Positions 16,739 to 25,906 of a stretch of 51,297 bases of DNA are shown one piece after another. The notes below the pieces were generated by a model, which was not told where the DNA came from, searched no databases, and saw only the letters and a program-made list of their open reading frames with translations. The position numbers were made by a program, and so were the translations under genes. Each line of letters starts with the position of its first letter. The stretch's first letter is position 1. The DNA is from Sphingomonadales bacterium (GTDB lineage Bacteria > Pseudomonadota > Alphaproteobacteria > Sphingomonadales > Kordiimonadaceae). Location: contig JAALKD010000017.1 in the NCBI GenBank assembly GCA_011088215.1, forward strand, positions 4,488 to 55,784, written 5' to 3'.

Positions 16739-19204
16739 ATGTCTGGTCGAATTTTTGGGTTTGCAGCGCTGTGCTCAGTGCTGTTGGCATCGTTTGTTGC
16801 CAAAGCTGACTACAACGAGGCTATCGAGGGGCTTGAGGCAAAGCCAGGGCTTATTGACACCTTTGTCGACGCGGAAAAGGGCAAAATACTCTTGTCGCTT
16901 CGTCCGCAAACGGATGGATCGCTTGGACGCTATATTTATGCTGGTTACCTGACCGCTGGGCTGGGTTCTAATCCAGTTGGCCTTGACCGTAGTCGCCCAT
17001 CGGACAGCCATATTCTGTCATTCAAACGCGCAGGCGGCAAGGTTATGGCTGTGGTGGAAAATCATCGCTATCGTGCCAGCGCTGATAATCTGGCCGAGAA
17101 GAAAGCGGTGGAAACCAGCTTTGCCCAGTCCGTTATATGGTCAACTGACGTTATTGAAAATTCCGAGAAAGGGGAAGTGCTTATCGATATTTCCGGTTTT
17201 CTCAAACGCGACGCCGTGGGCGTTGCCGCTCAGTTAAAAAACCGCGGGCAGGGCGCTTTCAAGGTTGACCTCAGTCGAAGCTTTGTGGATACGGCGCAGG
17301 CGCATGTCTTCCCTGAAAACCTGGAATTCGACGCCCATGTCACCTTCGCAACCAACGCGCCTGGACGCGAAGTGCGAGCAACTACACCGGTACCAAACTC
17401 GGTTAGCCTGATCCTGCATACCACGTTCCTAAAGCTGCCGGATGCTGGCTATGCTGCGCGTATAGCCGACCAGCGCGCTGGTGTTGTTACCACCTCGCAT
17501 ATTGATATGTCGGCACCATTGGCTGGCAACACGGCTGTGCAGCTGGCACGTCGTTTTCGCCTTGAGATAGGTGCGGACGGAACCGTGACCAATCCGATTA
17601 TTTTTTATATAGATAACGGCGCGCCCGAGCCAATTCGTTCGGCACTGCTGGATGGTGCTCGTTGGTGGTCTGATGCTTTTGATGCTGCCGGGTTCAAGGG
17701 TGGTTATCGCGCTGAAATTCTGCCAGACGGAGTGCACCCGCTGGATGCGCGTTACAATGTGGTCAACTGGGTTCACCGCGCCACGCGTGGTTGGTCCTAC
17801 GGTGCGTCAATCTTTGATCCGCGCACTGGTGAGATTTTGCGCGGTGTGGTCTTGCTCGGGTCGCTTCGGGTTCGTCAGGACATTAAGATATTTGAGGCAC
17901 TTGCAGGCGCACAGAACGCGGGTAGCGGCAGGGATGACGACCCGGTTGAACTGGCGCTGGCGCGCATTCGCCAACTTTCCGCACATGAAATTGGTCATTC
18001 TTTGGGCTTTTCTCATAACATGGCCGCCAGTTCCTATGGCCGCGAAAGTGTGATGGACTATCCTGCTCCTGACGTTCGGTTGGACGCCGCTGGCGCGCTG
18101 GATTTCTCGCAGGCATACGGTGTTGGTATTGGCGCATGGGACAAATGGGTGACCAAATATTTATACGGCGCTTATGACGACAGCGATCCAGCACAAAAGC
18201 GGGCCTTGTTCCGCGAGGCCGACGCAGGCGGCCTGTTGTATGTGGCGGATAGCGACAGCCGCTCGCCGGGTAGCGGTCATGTCAGGGGCTCTTTATGGGA
18301 CAACGGCACGGATGCAGTAAATGAACTGAACAGCCTTATGGAAGTTCGGGCCAAGGCGCTCGAGGGCTTTGGTGAAAAAAACCTGCGTCCAGGCGAACAT
18401 TATTCCGCGCTCCAAACCAAATTTGTTCCGCTCTATTTGTATCATCGCTACCAGTTGCAGGCGGCGGCAAAATTCATCGGCGGTTATGATTTTGTATACC
18501 GGGCCGAAGGCGACGGCAGACCAGCGCCTGTGCCAGTCAGCAACGATGAGCAAATGCGAGCGCTGAGTGCGCTAACCGCAACCTTGTCGCCTGAAGCTTT
18601 GTTGATCAACGAGCAATTGGCGGCGCTATTGAGTCCGCGCGGTGGTGGCGGCGGTGACCCGCAGTTCGGGCGCGAAGCTTTTGCAGGCTCTGCTGCCCCC
18701 GGCTTCAGCACAGAAGAGGCAGTAGCTGCCGCTGCTGATTTGGTGTTCGACGCTTTATTGCACCCGCGGCGCCTTCAGCGTCTGGCGGAACAAGGTCATT
18801 TTGATGCTGATAGTTTGGACATCACGGCTATGACAGCGTTTGTCTCCCGGCAGGTTATGCAGGCAAAACGCGGAGAGGCAGCTCGGGCAACTGCGGTCAG
18901 GGCGATTGTGCTGGAGCGCATGACCCAGCATCTTATCGAAGCACTCCACGACCCTGATACAGGGCTGTTGGTTCGGTCCGGTGTGCGGACGTCGCTCTTG
19001 AATGTTCGTCGTTTGGCCGAACGGGCACGCGGTTCGCTTGGTGGCTATACATTGCTACTAGTGCAACGCATTGACGATGCATTCGCTCGCGCCAAGACCC
19101 CCGCTGTTAAAACACCTGCTGGTCCAACACCGCCGCCGGGAAGCCCAATTGGGTCGGGTAGCTCATTGGGGACCGGCGATGCGGAGACCTGTTGGCACTG
19201 TTAA
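16739..19204 (+). CDS. secreted zinc-dependent metalloprotease (DUF5117/DUF4953-type)
   Basis: An 821-residue protein with a signal peptide (MSGRIFGFAALCSVLLASFV, cut near AKA). The zinc site HEIGHSLGFSH lies at about residues 417-427 and gives the full metzincin pattern HExxHxxGxxH, followed by a Met-turn candidate SVMDYPAP. The preceding region (RYIYAGYLTAGLGSNPVGLD, then VIWSTDVIENS) is the N-terminal domain found before such catalytic domains in many Gram-negative bacteria. About 800 residues is the usual length. It is probably periplasmic or extracellular, and its substrate is unknown. GGGAG precedes the ATG. A shared terminator separates it from the convergent TonB receptor gene. Confidence 0.88.
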   Translation: MSGRIFGFAALCSVLLASFVAKADYNEAIEGLEAKPGLIDTFVDAEKGKILLSLRPQTDGSLGRYIYAGYLTAGLGSNPVGLDRSRPSDSHILSFKRAGGKVMAVVENHRYRASADNLAEKKAVETSFAQSVIWSTDVIENSEKGEVLIDISGFLKRDAVGVAAQLKNRGQGAFKVDLSRSFVDTAQAHVFPENLEFDAHVTFATNAPGREVRATTPVPNSVSLILHTTFLKLPDAGYAARIADQRAGVVTTSHIDMSAPLAGNTAVQLARRFRLEIGADGTVTNPIIFYIDNGAPEPIRSALLDGARWWSDAFDAAGFKGGYRAEILPDGVHPLDARYNVVNWVHRATRGWSYGASIFDPRTGEILRGVVLLGSLRVRQDIKIFEALAGAQNAGSGRDDDPVELALARIRQLSAHEIGHSLGFSHNMAASSYGRESVMDYPAPDVRLDAAGALDFSQAYGVGIGAWDKWVTKYLYGAYDDSDPAQKRALFREADAGGLLYVADSDSRSPGSGHVRGSLWDNGTDAVNELNSLMEVRAKALEGFGEKNLRPGEHYSALQTKFVPLYLYHRYQLQAAAKFIGGYDFVYRAEGDGRPAPVPVSNDEQMRALSALTATLSPEALLINEQLAALLSPRGGGGGDPQFGREAFAGSAAPGFSTEEAVAAAADLVFDALLHPRRLQRLAEQGHFDADSLDITAMTAFVSRQVMQAKRGEAARATAVRAIVLERMTQHLIEALHDPDTGLLVRSGVRTSLLNVRRLAERARGSLGGYTLLLVQRIDDAFARAKTPAVKTPAGPTPPPGSPIGSGSSLGTGDAETCWHC

Positions 19205-19230
19205 CGTGTGCGAAGGGTAGTTAACTAAGA

Positions 19231-19265
19231 AAAAGGGCCGACCAGATAAATACTGATCGGCCCTT
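19231..19265 (-). terminator. intrinsic terminator between convergent genes
   Basis: A stem of 13 positions with one mismatch is formed by AAGGGCCGACCAG (19233-19245) and CTGATCGGCCCTT (19253-19265) around a 7-nt loop. On the minus strand the hairpin is followed by TTTTTCTT, so it should terminate the TonB receptor transcript. It may also stop the metalloprotease transcript from the other side. Confidence 0.8.
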
Positions 19266-19301
19266 CAATTGTTTTACGACTGTGTCGTTTAGGCTGACGT
19301 T

Positions 19302-21737
19302 CTAGAAGCTATAGCTTGCCCGCACGTACCATGAACCACCTTCATAGTTAGCGGCACTTCGGCGTGGGTACGGAAGGCCAACGCTAAGACGGTTGTCATT
19401 TGGTGGGCCTAACTCGTCAACAAAGTTGTTGAAGACATTGGCCGCACCAGCAACAAAGCGAAGGTTTTCATTGAACTGATAGCCAAGTTCCAGGTCGACA
19501 TACATGGTTGCACCGATTTTGGCACTACCGCCTGCGGTTGGGTCATCCTGAATGGTGCCGCGCTCATCAAAGTGCGAACCATAATAGTTCAACCGTGTCA
19601 GCAGGCTCCATTGGTCACCCCACGTTGTGTTGGCTGTGGCGACAAAACGGAAACTTGGATAGTTGTTTTCAATGTCTTCAACCGTGGAATCGCTAACCGG
19701 CGTAACCGTGTTACCACCAACGATGAAGCTACGCTGACCTGTTACTTCAAAGTCATTGTAGTTGGCTGCAAACGTGAGGTCAGTCGCTGAGTTATCATCC
19801 CAGTCGATTCCGGTTGTCAGGACAACATCGATACCTCTTGACCGTGTGTCGAGCGCATTGGTGTAGAAGGAAATTGTACGCTCAGTCGCTAGCCCGGAAT
19901 CGATCTGGATGTCACCAGTTCGGTAGATCCGGTCGGTCACATCGATTTTGTAGAAATCGATCACCAACGTCGTCCGATCAGTAAGGTCGGCAGTAAGACC
20001 AAAGCTGAGGTTGTCAGACTGTTCTTCCGTTAGCGGTTGGCCACCAGCTGCAACAGCGTCTGGGCTGGTTGCCGGAATAAGGCCTTCCTCAACTTGCAAT
20101 CCGGTCGCGCCATCAAATGTAGTGATGATGGTACTGACATTCCCCTGACCCGGTGTGGGAGCATGGAAACCGGTAGAAATGGCACCACGGAAATTGACTG
20201 CGTCGGACACTGAATAGCGACCTGCGACTTTATAGTTGAAGGTGCTGCCAAAGTCAGAAAAGTCTTCGTAGCGCACAGCATACTGCAGCATCAGCTTATC
20301 AGAGATATCATGCTCGATATCGATATAGCCTGCCCAGTTGTTGCGGTCGAATGCACCAGCATCTGCCTGGCTTACCGCGGACATGCCGCTTGGGCCTACG
20401 CCAGTTGTTGCTGCTGTTTCACCGGCAACTGTTGTGAAGGTTTCTTCGCGCCATTCGGCACCGAAGGCAAAATTGATCCGGTCGTCTATGGCATAGGAGA
20501 AATCAGCATTCAGGTTGATTTCCTTTTGCTCATAACCACCCATGTCAAAGTCTCTTTGAGTAGGGTTGCCGCCAGTAACGCCAAGAGATGTGTTGATGGT
20601 GTTATTGAGGAAATAATCGAGCTTGTTTTCACCCAACCCGGCGCTGATGTCATAGATCAAGCCATTGTCCATTTGGCCTTTAAGGCCCGCAACAGCGCTA
20701 TAATCTGTCTGCGATCCGTCAAGGAACGGCGTGTAGCCTGTTTGCAGAATTGAACCAGTTAGTCCAAGTGGCTCTAACGCTGTCAAAGTGCTGTGACGTG
20801 AACCAACTGTGTCCGTTGCACCAGCGCGGTAGAAGAAGCGGTAGCGCCCCTCGGTATCAGCATAGTTACCATGCACATAGAATTGTGCCGTATCGGTAAG
20901 ATCAAAGCCGCTGTTGATGAATAGACGCGCGCCGTTTGTCTCAGGCCGGCCCCATGACTGAACCAGTGGTTCGTCACCAAATGGGCTGTCTGCACCAACG
21001 CCGGTCACGCCAGCATCGATCAGGGCTTGAGCATCAGGACGCTGCACGCCACGTGAAAGGGCTTCATTGTCCCAATATTCTGCACTGATGTTGACAAAAC
21101 CAGTGTCGCCGATTGGCAGGCCAGCATTTGCTGCAATTTTCCAGCTTTGTTCGCCGTCGTAGAATTGACCATATTGTGCTTCAACCCGGCCACCTTCGTT
21201 GGAATCGTCAATCACAAGGTTAATCACACCGGCGATGGCATCAGAACCATACTGGGCCGCGGCACCGTCGCGCAGTACCTCAACGCGCTTCAGGGCGATG
21301 CTCGGAATCATGCCAATATCTGCGCCGTGGGCACCGTTACCGGCTGCCGGAGCAAAGAACTGCACCAGCGCAGAGCGGTGACGGCGTTTGCCGTTGACCA
21401 AAATCAGGGTTTGGTCAGGCGCCATACCGCGCAATGACGTTGGCCTTACAAACGCACTACCATCACCGGTTGCAGGTGTGGCAGTGAATGACGGCACCAA
21501 TGATTTCAGGTTATCTGTAATGTCAGCGGTGTTGCCACCTGCTCCGAATTCGTTGCCTGAAAAAGCATCCACTGGTACTGGACTATCGGTGACGGCGCGG
21601 GGTTTTCCGCTTCTTGAACCGACCACCAGCACTTCCTCGATTACGTCGTTGTTCTGTGCCACTGCAACCTCGGTTACCGTGAAACACATCGGAGACGCAG
21701 CGAGCAAAAGGCCAGCTTTAAATCTCTTGATATTCAT
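19302..21737 (-). CDS. TonB-dependent outer-membrane receptor
   Basis: An 811-residue protein with a signal peptide (MNIKRFKAGLLLAASPM...VAVAQ) and a TonB-box-like segment IEEVLVVGSR. The plug domain follows (SLRGMAPDQTLILVNGKRRH, DGAAAQYGSDAIAGVINLVI), then a 22-strand-type barrel ending in the aromatic C-terminus YVRASYSF. Such receptors import siderophores, cofactors or oligomers using the TonB/ExbBD system. The ligand is not predictable. GGAGGG lies just before the ATG. It is downstream of the BKACE and aminotransferase genes on the same strand, 90 bp after the BKACE stop with a hairpin between, so co-regulation is possible but not shown. Confidence 0.93.
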   Translation of the reverse strand: MNIKRFKAGLLLAASPMCFTVTEVAVAQNNDVIEEVLVVGSRSGKPRAVTDSPVPVDAFSGNEFGAGGNTADITDNLKSLVPSFTATPATGDGSAFVRPTSLRGMAPDQTLILVNGKRRHRSALVQFFAPAAGNGAHGADIGMIPSIALKRVEVLRDGAAAQYGSDAIAGVINLVIDDSNEGGRVEAQYGQFYDGEQSWKIAANAGLPIGDTGFVNISAEYWDNEALSRGVQRPDAQALIDAGVTGVGADSPFGDEPLVQSWGRPETNGARLFINSGFDLTDTAQFYVHGNYADTEGRYRFFYRAGATDTVGSRHSTLTALEPLGLTGSILQTGYTPFLDGSQTDYSAVAGLKGQMDNGLIYDISAGLGENKLDYFLNNTINTSLGVTGGNPTQRDFDMGGYEQKEINLNADFSYAIDDRINFAFGAEWREETFTTVAGETAATTGVGPSGMSAVSQADAGAFDRNNWAGYIDIEHDISDKLMLQYAVRYEDFSDFGSTFNYKVAGRYSVSDAVNFRGAISTGFHAPTPGQGNVSTIITTFDGATGLQVEEGLIPATSPDAVAAGGQPLTEEQSDNLSFGLTADLTDRTTLVIDFYKIDVTDRIYRTGDIQIDSGLATERTISFYTNALDTRSRGIDVVLTTGIDWDDNSATDLTFAANYNDFEVTGQRSFIVGGNTVTPVSDSTVEDIENNYPSFRFVATANTTWGDQWSLLTRLNYYGSHFDERGTIQDDPTAGGSAKIGATMYVDLELGYQFNENLRFVAGAANVFNNFVDELGPPNDNRLSVGLPYPRRSAANYEGGSWYVRASYSF

Positions 21738-21800
21738 CGTATCCCTCCTTGTTAAGTTCTATGTAGCTTTGTTTTTTTAACACTCGTTACTTAGACCCTG

Positions 21801-21826
21801 TGTTGTAATGAACAACATTACCAACA
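21801..21826 (-). terminator. hairpin just downstream of the BKACE gene
   Basis: TGTTGTAATG (21801-21810) pairs with CATTACCAACA (21816-21826) leaving one bulged C. It begins 1 bp past the BKACE stop codon in the direction of transcription. No immediate T-run follows, so termination would be partial or the hairpin may stabilise the transcript end. Confidence 0.4.
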
Positions 21827-21827
21827 A

Positions 21828-22754
21828 CTATATTACTGAATTCAAATCATTTTTGCCCTTTTTGGGTAGACTGCTGATTTGTTTTTGATTGATTGTTGCA
21901 GATTGTGCACGGCTTAGAATCCTCCTGGCATCATCTGCAGTAGCGGTAATTCGGTTTGCCGGAAGCGCTGCTTCGCGCGCATTTCTAACCAATTCAGCGT
22001 TATTGGCGGCAAATGTGCCGTCTTCGCGCCAAATGTTGTTTTCAAAGCCAACCCGCACGTGGCCTGCGTTTTGGGCGCAGAGGGCTGCCAAATTATGCTC
22101 CTGTTTGCCAAAGCAACAGGCAGCCCACGTGCTGTCGGTTTTTGGTGGAAATTTGCCGAATGCTGTATTTAAAAACCCTTCATGTTCCCGTTCCGGTTGT
22201 TGTTTTTTCACAACAAACAGTAAAAACAATGCCTCCTCGCCAAAAACCCCCTGTTTTTGTAGCTGTTGATAGCGCTGATAATCGATTTCATCGTAGAGAA
22301 TAATTTGCGGGCACACGTTGTTTTCGTGCAGCCAACAAAAAAAATCGGCGGTTTCATTGGGATCCGACCCGTTTGGTACCAATTCGCGCAGTGCTAGTGA
22401 AACTGCCTCAGGTCTTAGGGTTTTGACCATGGTCATCTGATCCCGGCGTGAATAAACACCGACGGCTTCGCTCGTTACCTGAATAACCAAACCGTCTCCG
22501 ATTTTGTCGGTGACGGCGTCTATGGCCCTTCGGTAATGATTAACATCCAGGGAGTGTTGCCCGTGTTCGTCGCGAACATGCAGATGCAGGATACTGGCGC
22601 CTGCAGCCATCACCTCGGCGGCGCAGTTCGCGAGTTCGGTCGGAGAAATAGGTAGCTTAGGATGGTCGCTGTGGGTACGCCGGGCACCGTTGGGTGCGCA
22701 CATGACAATGAAAGGGTCAGGACCGGTGGAAGAGCTGTTATGCTGGTCAAGCAC
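21828..22754 (-). CDS. beta-keto acid cleavage enzyme (BKACE, DUF849)
   Basis: A 308-residue TIM-barrel enzyme. The metal-binding HLHVRDEHG at about residues 57-65, VIQVTSEAVG and the C-terminal GHVRVGFENN are hallmarks of the BKACE family. Members condense a beta-keto acid with acetyl-CoA, giving acetoacetate and a new acyl-CoA, as Kce does in lysine fermentation. The GTG start overlaps the aminotransferase stop by 8 bp (GTGCTTGA), so translation is coupled. A plausible pathway is transamination of a beta-amino acid to the beta-keto acid followed by cleavage here (inference). The specific acid cannot be read from the sequence. Confidence 0.88.
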   Translation of the reverse strand: MLDQHNSSSTGPDPFIVMCAPNGARRTHSDHPKLPISPTELANCAAEVMAAGASILHLHVRDEHGQHSLDVNHYRRAIDAVTDKIGDGLVIQVTSEAVGVYSRRDQMTMVKTLRPEAVSLALRELVPNGSDPNETADFFCWLHENNVCPQIILYDEIDYQRYQQLQKQGVFGEEALFLLFVVKKQQPEREHEGFLNTAFGKFPPKTDSTWAACCFGKQEHNLAALCAQNAGHVRVGFENNIWREDGTFAANNAELVRNAREAALPANRITATADDARRILSRAQSATINQKQISSLPKKGKNDLNSVI

Positions 22755-24072
22755 CGAACACCTCCGTTATCGTGGCAGTTAATTTGGTCATCGCCTGGTC
22801 CATGTGATGTTGTTCAGCGATATAGGGCGGGGCAAGCAGAATATGGCAATTGAGGCCGTCGCCGGCGTTCCCGCCGCCCGGATAGCACATCAGGCCGTGC
22901 TGCATTGCCGCATTTTTCAGCTGTTTTGCCAAGTCGGCACCGTTGGCAAAAAGCGTTTTTTCAGCTTTGTTTTCAACCAGTTCAATTGCCCAAAACAGGC
23001 CGCGGCCTCTAATATCTCCCACATTAGGATGTTCTGTGAGAGTGTCCTTCAACATGGCCCCAAACTTAATGCCTTTTGCTTGAACCGCCGCTAACAGATT
23101 TTGCCGCTCGATCGTTTGCATAACTGCCACGCCAGCAGAGCATGCCGCTGCGTGTCCGATATAGGTGTGGCCGTGGGCAAAGCCAGTGGAGCTGGCGGTA
23201 AAAAAGTTACTGATTTTAGCGCTAACAATAGTCGCCGCCAGCGGTTGATGCCCGCCGCCCAAGCCCTTGGCCAGCGTCACCACATCAGGGTGGAAGCTTT
23301 CTTGTTCAAAGGCAAAGAAAGTGCCGGTGCGGCCTGATCCGCACATGACTTCGTCAGCGATCAGCAGAATATCGTATTTGTCGCAGATGGCGCGAATTTT
23401 GGCGAAATAGCCTTTTGCAGCGCTGACAACACCAAGCGACGCCCCGACCACTGGTTCCGCGATAAAGGCAGCAATCGTTTCGGGCCCTTCCTGCAGAATG
23501 GTTGTCTCAAGCGTCTTTGCCGCCCGTTCGCCGTATTCTTCCTCGGTTTCATCGGGATGTTGGAAGCGGTATGCATAGCAAGGCTCTATCCGAGGCCAAT
23601 TTAGCAGCAGATTTGGCATGATACTGCGACGCGCGGGGTGACCGCTAACCGACAATGCGCCGAAGGTGTTGCCGTGATAGCTGTGGGTACGACTGATGAT
23701 TTTTATCTTGGTGGGTTGCGCGCGTGCGCGCCAATATTGCCATGCAACTTTCAGTGCAGTTTCATTGGCCTCAGAACCACCACTTGCAAAATAGGCGCGG
23801 GCGCCGGGCTCACCGAAAGCATCTACCAACATTGTAGCAAGCTGTTCTTGTGGCTCATTGGAAAAGAAGGCGGTATGGGCAAACGCCATTGTCTCAACCT
23901 GCTTCTGGATTGCGTTGACAATAGCTGGGTGTTGGTGCCCTAGGCTCGACACCGCCGCACCGCCGCACATGTCGAGATATTCCCGGTCATGCTGATCATA
24001 CAGGTACATGCCGCCACCGCGCACAGCAACGGGGTAATCGTGGTGAAGGTCTCGTGAAAATACAGCAGTCAT
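22747..24072 (-). CDS. class III pyridoxal-phosphate aminotransferase
   Basis: A 441-residue fold-type I enzyme of the omega-amino acid/ornithine aminotransferase group. Visible motifs are GGAAVSSLGHQHPAIV near the N-terminus, the cofactor-binding ASGGSEANETALK, the DE pair in LIADEVMCGSGRTG (about 237) and the PLP lysine in VTLAKGLGGGHQPLAA (about 267). FSNEPQEQLATMLVDAF fits omega-amino acid:pyruvate aminotransferases. It is translationally coupled to the BKACE gene and divergent from a LysR-type gene, so it is probably the first gene of a catabolic operon. The substrate is likely an omega- or beta-amino acid (inference). Confidence 0.92.
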   Translation of the reverse strand: MTAVFSRDLHHDYPVAVRGGGMYLYDQHDREYLDMCGGAAVSSLGHQHPAIVNAIQKQVETMAFAHTAFFSNEPQEQLATMLVDAFGEPGARAYFASGGSEANETALKVAWQYWRARAQPTKIKIISRTHSYHGNTFGALSVSGHPARRSIMPNLLLNWPRIEPCYAYRFQHPDETEEEYGERAAKTLETTILQEGPETIAAFIAEPVVGASLGVVSAAKGYFAKIRAICDKYDILLIADEVMCGSGRTGTFFAFEQESFHPDVVTLAKGLGGGHQPLAATIVSAKISNFFTASSTGFAHGHTYIGHAAACSAGVAVMQTIERQNLLAAVQAKGIKFGAMLKDTLTEHPNVGDIRGRGLFWAIELVENKAEKTLFANGADLAKQLKNAAMQHGLMCYPGGGNAGDGLNCHILLAPPYIAEQHHMDQAMTKLTATITEVFGA

Positions 24073-24152
24073 TCATTTAGCGTCCCAAAAAAGCCAGTAT
24101 AGAAAATATTGCGCGTTTTGGGCTTTCGAACAAATTTATAGTTTTGCCTTAT

Positions 24153-24171
24153 CTATAAGTAACACTTATAG
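24153..24171. promoter_or_regulatory. inverted repeat, candidate LysR operator
   Basis: CTATAAGT and ACTTATAG form a perfect 8-bp inverted repeat with a 3-nt spacer, ending 7 bp before the LysR start codon. A further TTATAGTTT half-site lies at 24137-24145. It sits in the gap between the divergent aminotransferase and LysR genes, the usual place for a LysR binding site. Confidence 0.55.
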
Positions 24172-24178
24172 TTTGATT

Positions 24179-25086
24179 ATGAATAGTCGTCAGATCGAAA
24201 TATTCCACGCTGTAATGAAAACACGCACAGCCACTGGGGCGGCCCAAAAACTCGGCATAACCCAACCAGCGGTGACGGCGGCTATTAAACAGTTAGAAGG
24301 TTCGTTGGGTTTCAATCTGTTTCATCGGTCATCAGGGCGGTTGCAACCCACGTCTGAAGCGCATGTTTTAGACGGGGAGGCTTCGCGTATTCGAGATTCC
24401 ATGGTTGTTTTTCGGCGCTTGGCTGGGCGGCTAAAAAAAGACCTGACCACTCATCTGCGCATAGCAACACCGCCTGCTTTCAGCCACCAGCTAGTGCCGC
24501 AAGCTGTGGCAGAATTTACTGCGGGGACGACAGACTGCCTAATTGATGTTTCTACGGTTCACCATGACCAGATTATGACTGGCCTGGTTGAGGCGGGCGG
24601 GGCCAACAGCCTTGGATTTTCGTTTGGTTGGGCGAACGGTTGGGTTTGGGATCGATCCCGATCGGCAAGGCCAATGTTGTTGCTCTTGTTCCCGTTGGTT
24701 GGCCGCAAGCAGTGGAAGAAACCCTGACAGTTAGCGATCTAGCAGGCCGCCCGGTGATTGGGACCTATGCTAACGAGCCGCTTGGCCTGGAGGTGGATCG
24801 GTTGATTTCACAAGCCAATGTCCATTTGGATATTGTTGTGCGGGCGCACAACCACAATGTGGCAGCGCGGCTGGTTGAAAAAGGTGTTGGTGCAGCGCTG
24901 GTTGACAGCGTGACCGCTGCGTATATTTCGCAGTACCACGGCAGCGATTCATTTGTTGTTTTGCCGGTTGAAAGCGCGACCCGGTTGCCTGTGAAAGCGA
25001 TTTATTCTTACGAGCATCCTTTAAACGATAACGCTAAAAATTTTATCGATATATTTCGCCACTGTTACCAGCGACTGGTTGCTTGA
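24179..25086 (+). pseudogene. LysR family regulator, frameshifted
   Basis: The N-terminal frame carries the winged HTH (SRQIEIFHAVMKTRTATGAA, LGITQPAVTAAIKQLEGSLG). The second frame, open from 24628, carries the rest of the effector domain (GSIPIGKANVVALVPVGWPQ, then ISQANVHLDIVVRAHNHNVA). The break is close to 24622: one extra T in TTTGGTTGGGCG gives SFGLGERLGLGS and a protein of about 303 residues. It is divergent from the aminotransferase-BKACE operon and probably regulates it. The ATG at 24179 is used because the nominal upstream TTG has no support. Real inactivation or a sequence error would both explain the break. Confidence 0.8.
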
Positions 25087-25228
25087 TCAGACAGCGCAAG
25101 TGATATGGCGTTGCTGCTATCTATGCCCAGCACTGCGAATAAGCTCTATTGGTGGCATTTCACTACCTTTGCCGCCGTAGATTTATGTGGCACAGTGCCC
25201 TCTGGGGACAAATACCGGGATACTGAAC

Positions 25229-25906
25229 ATGGTGCCAAATTCGAAACTTTCAGCCGGTCTTTCGGATTTTTTCGGCGATGACGCCACAGTTTTGTACGGC
25301 CTGCAAGCTGCGGGCATGAATAAGAAGTATCGCAAAGGCGCGATGATTGTCGGCGAAGGCGACAGCGGCTCGACTGTGTTTTATCTTGTCAGCGGCACGG
25401 CCAGTGCGCTGCGCTATTCTGCGGCTGGTGCGGAGGTGTTTATCGATACCTTTGGCCCGGGTGACTTGATCGGTGAAATGGCTGCGCTGAGCGGTGGGGA
25501 AAGAACCGCCGATATATATGCGACCAGCGACGTTGAGCTGATTGCTTTTCCTGGGACAGCTTTCATTGGGTTGATGGAAAAACACGGCAGCATAGGGGTG
25601 CGGGTTAGTCGGTTGCTGGTTGAGCGAATTCGCCGCACGACCCGGCGTATGTTCGAACAATCAACTCTGTCGTCAAAGGGGCGCGTTTGCGCGGAATTGA
25701 TGCGACTGGCTGAGCCGGTCGGCGGTACAGAAGTGTTGCTGATCAATGCGATGCCGTCTATCAGCGAGATCGGTAAAAAGCTTGGTATGGCGCGTGAAAC
25801 CGTGTCCCGTACAGTCAGCGAGTTGAAAGGTCAGGCAGTAGTTGCACCCGAAGGGTCAGGCTTGTTGATCAATCAGCCACATTTGTTGTTGGCGCGTCTC
25901 AACTGA
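25229..25906 (+). CDS. Crp/Fnr family transcriptional regulator
   Basis: About 225 residues. The N-terminal cyclic-nucleotide-binding fold is seen in KGAMIVGEGDSGSTVFYLVS and GPGDLIGEMAALSGGERTAD. The long dimer helix (SRLLVERIRRTTRRMFEQST) and a C-terminal HTH (MPSISEIGKKLGMARETVSR) follow. GEMAALSGGERTA resembles the cAMP phosphate-binding cassette, so a nucleotide ligand is possible. No Fnr-type N-terminal cysteine cluster is present. ATG 25229 is favoured over GTG 25187, but neither has a strong ribosome binding site. Its stop is one base from the end of the convergent cyclase remnant. Confidence 0.87.
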   Translation: MVPNSKLSAGLSDFFGDDATVLYGLQAAGMNKKYRKGAMIVGEGDSGSTVFYLVSGTASALRYSAAGAEVFIDTFGPGDLIGEMAALSGGERTADIYATSDVELIAFPGTAFIGLMEKHGSIGVRVSRLLVERIRRTTRRMFEQSTLSSKGRVCAELMRLAEPVGGTEVLLINAMPSISEIGKKLGMARETVSRTVSELKGQAVVAPEGSGLLINQPHLLLARLN

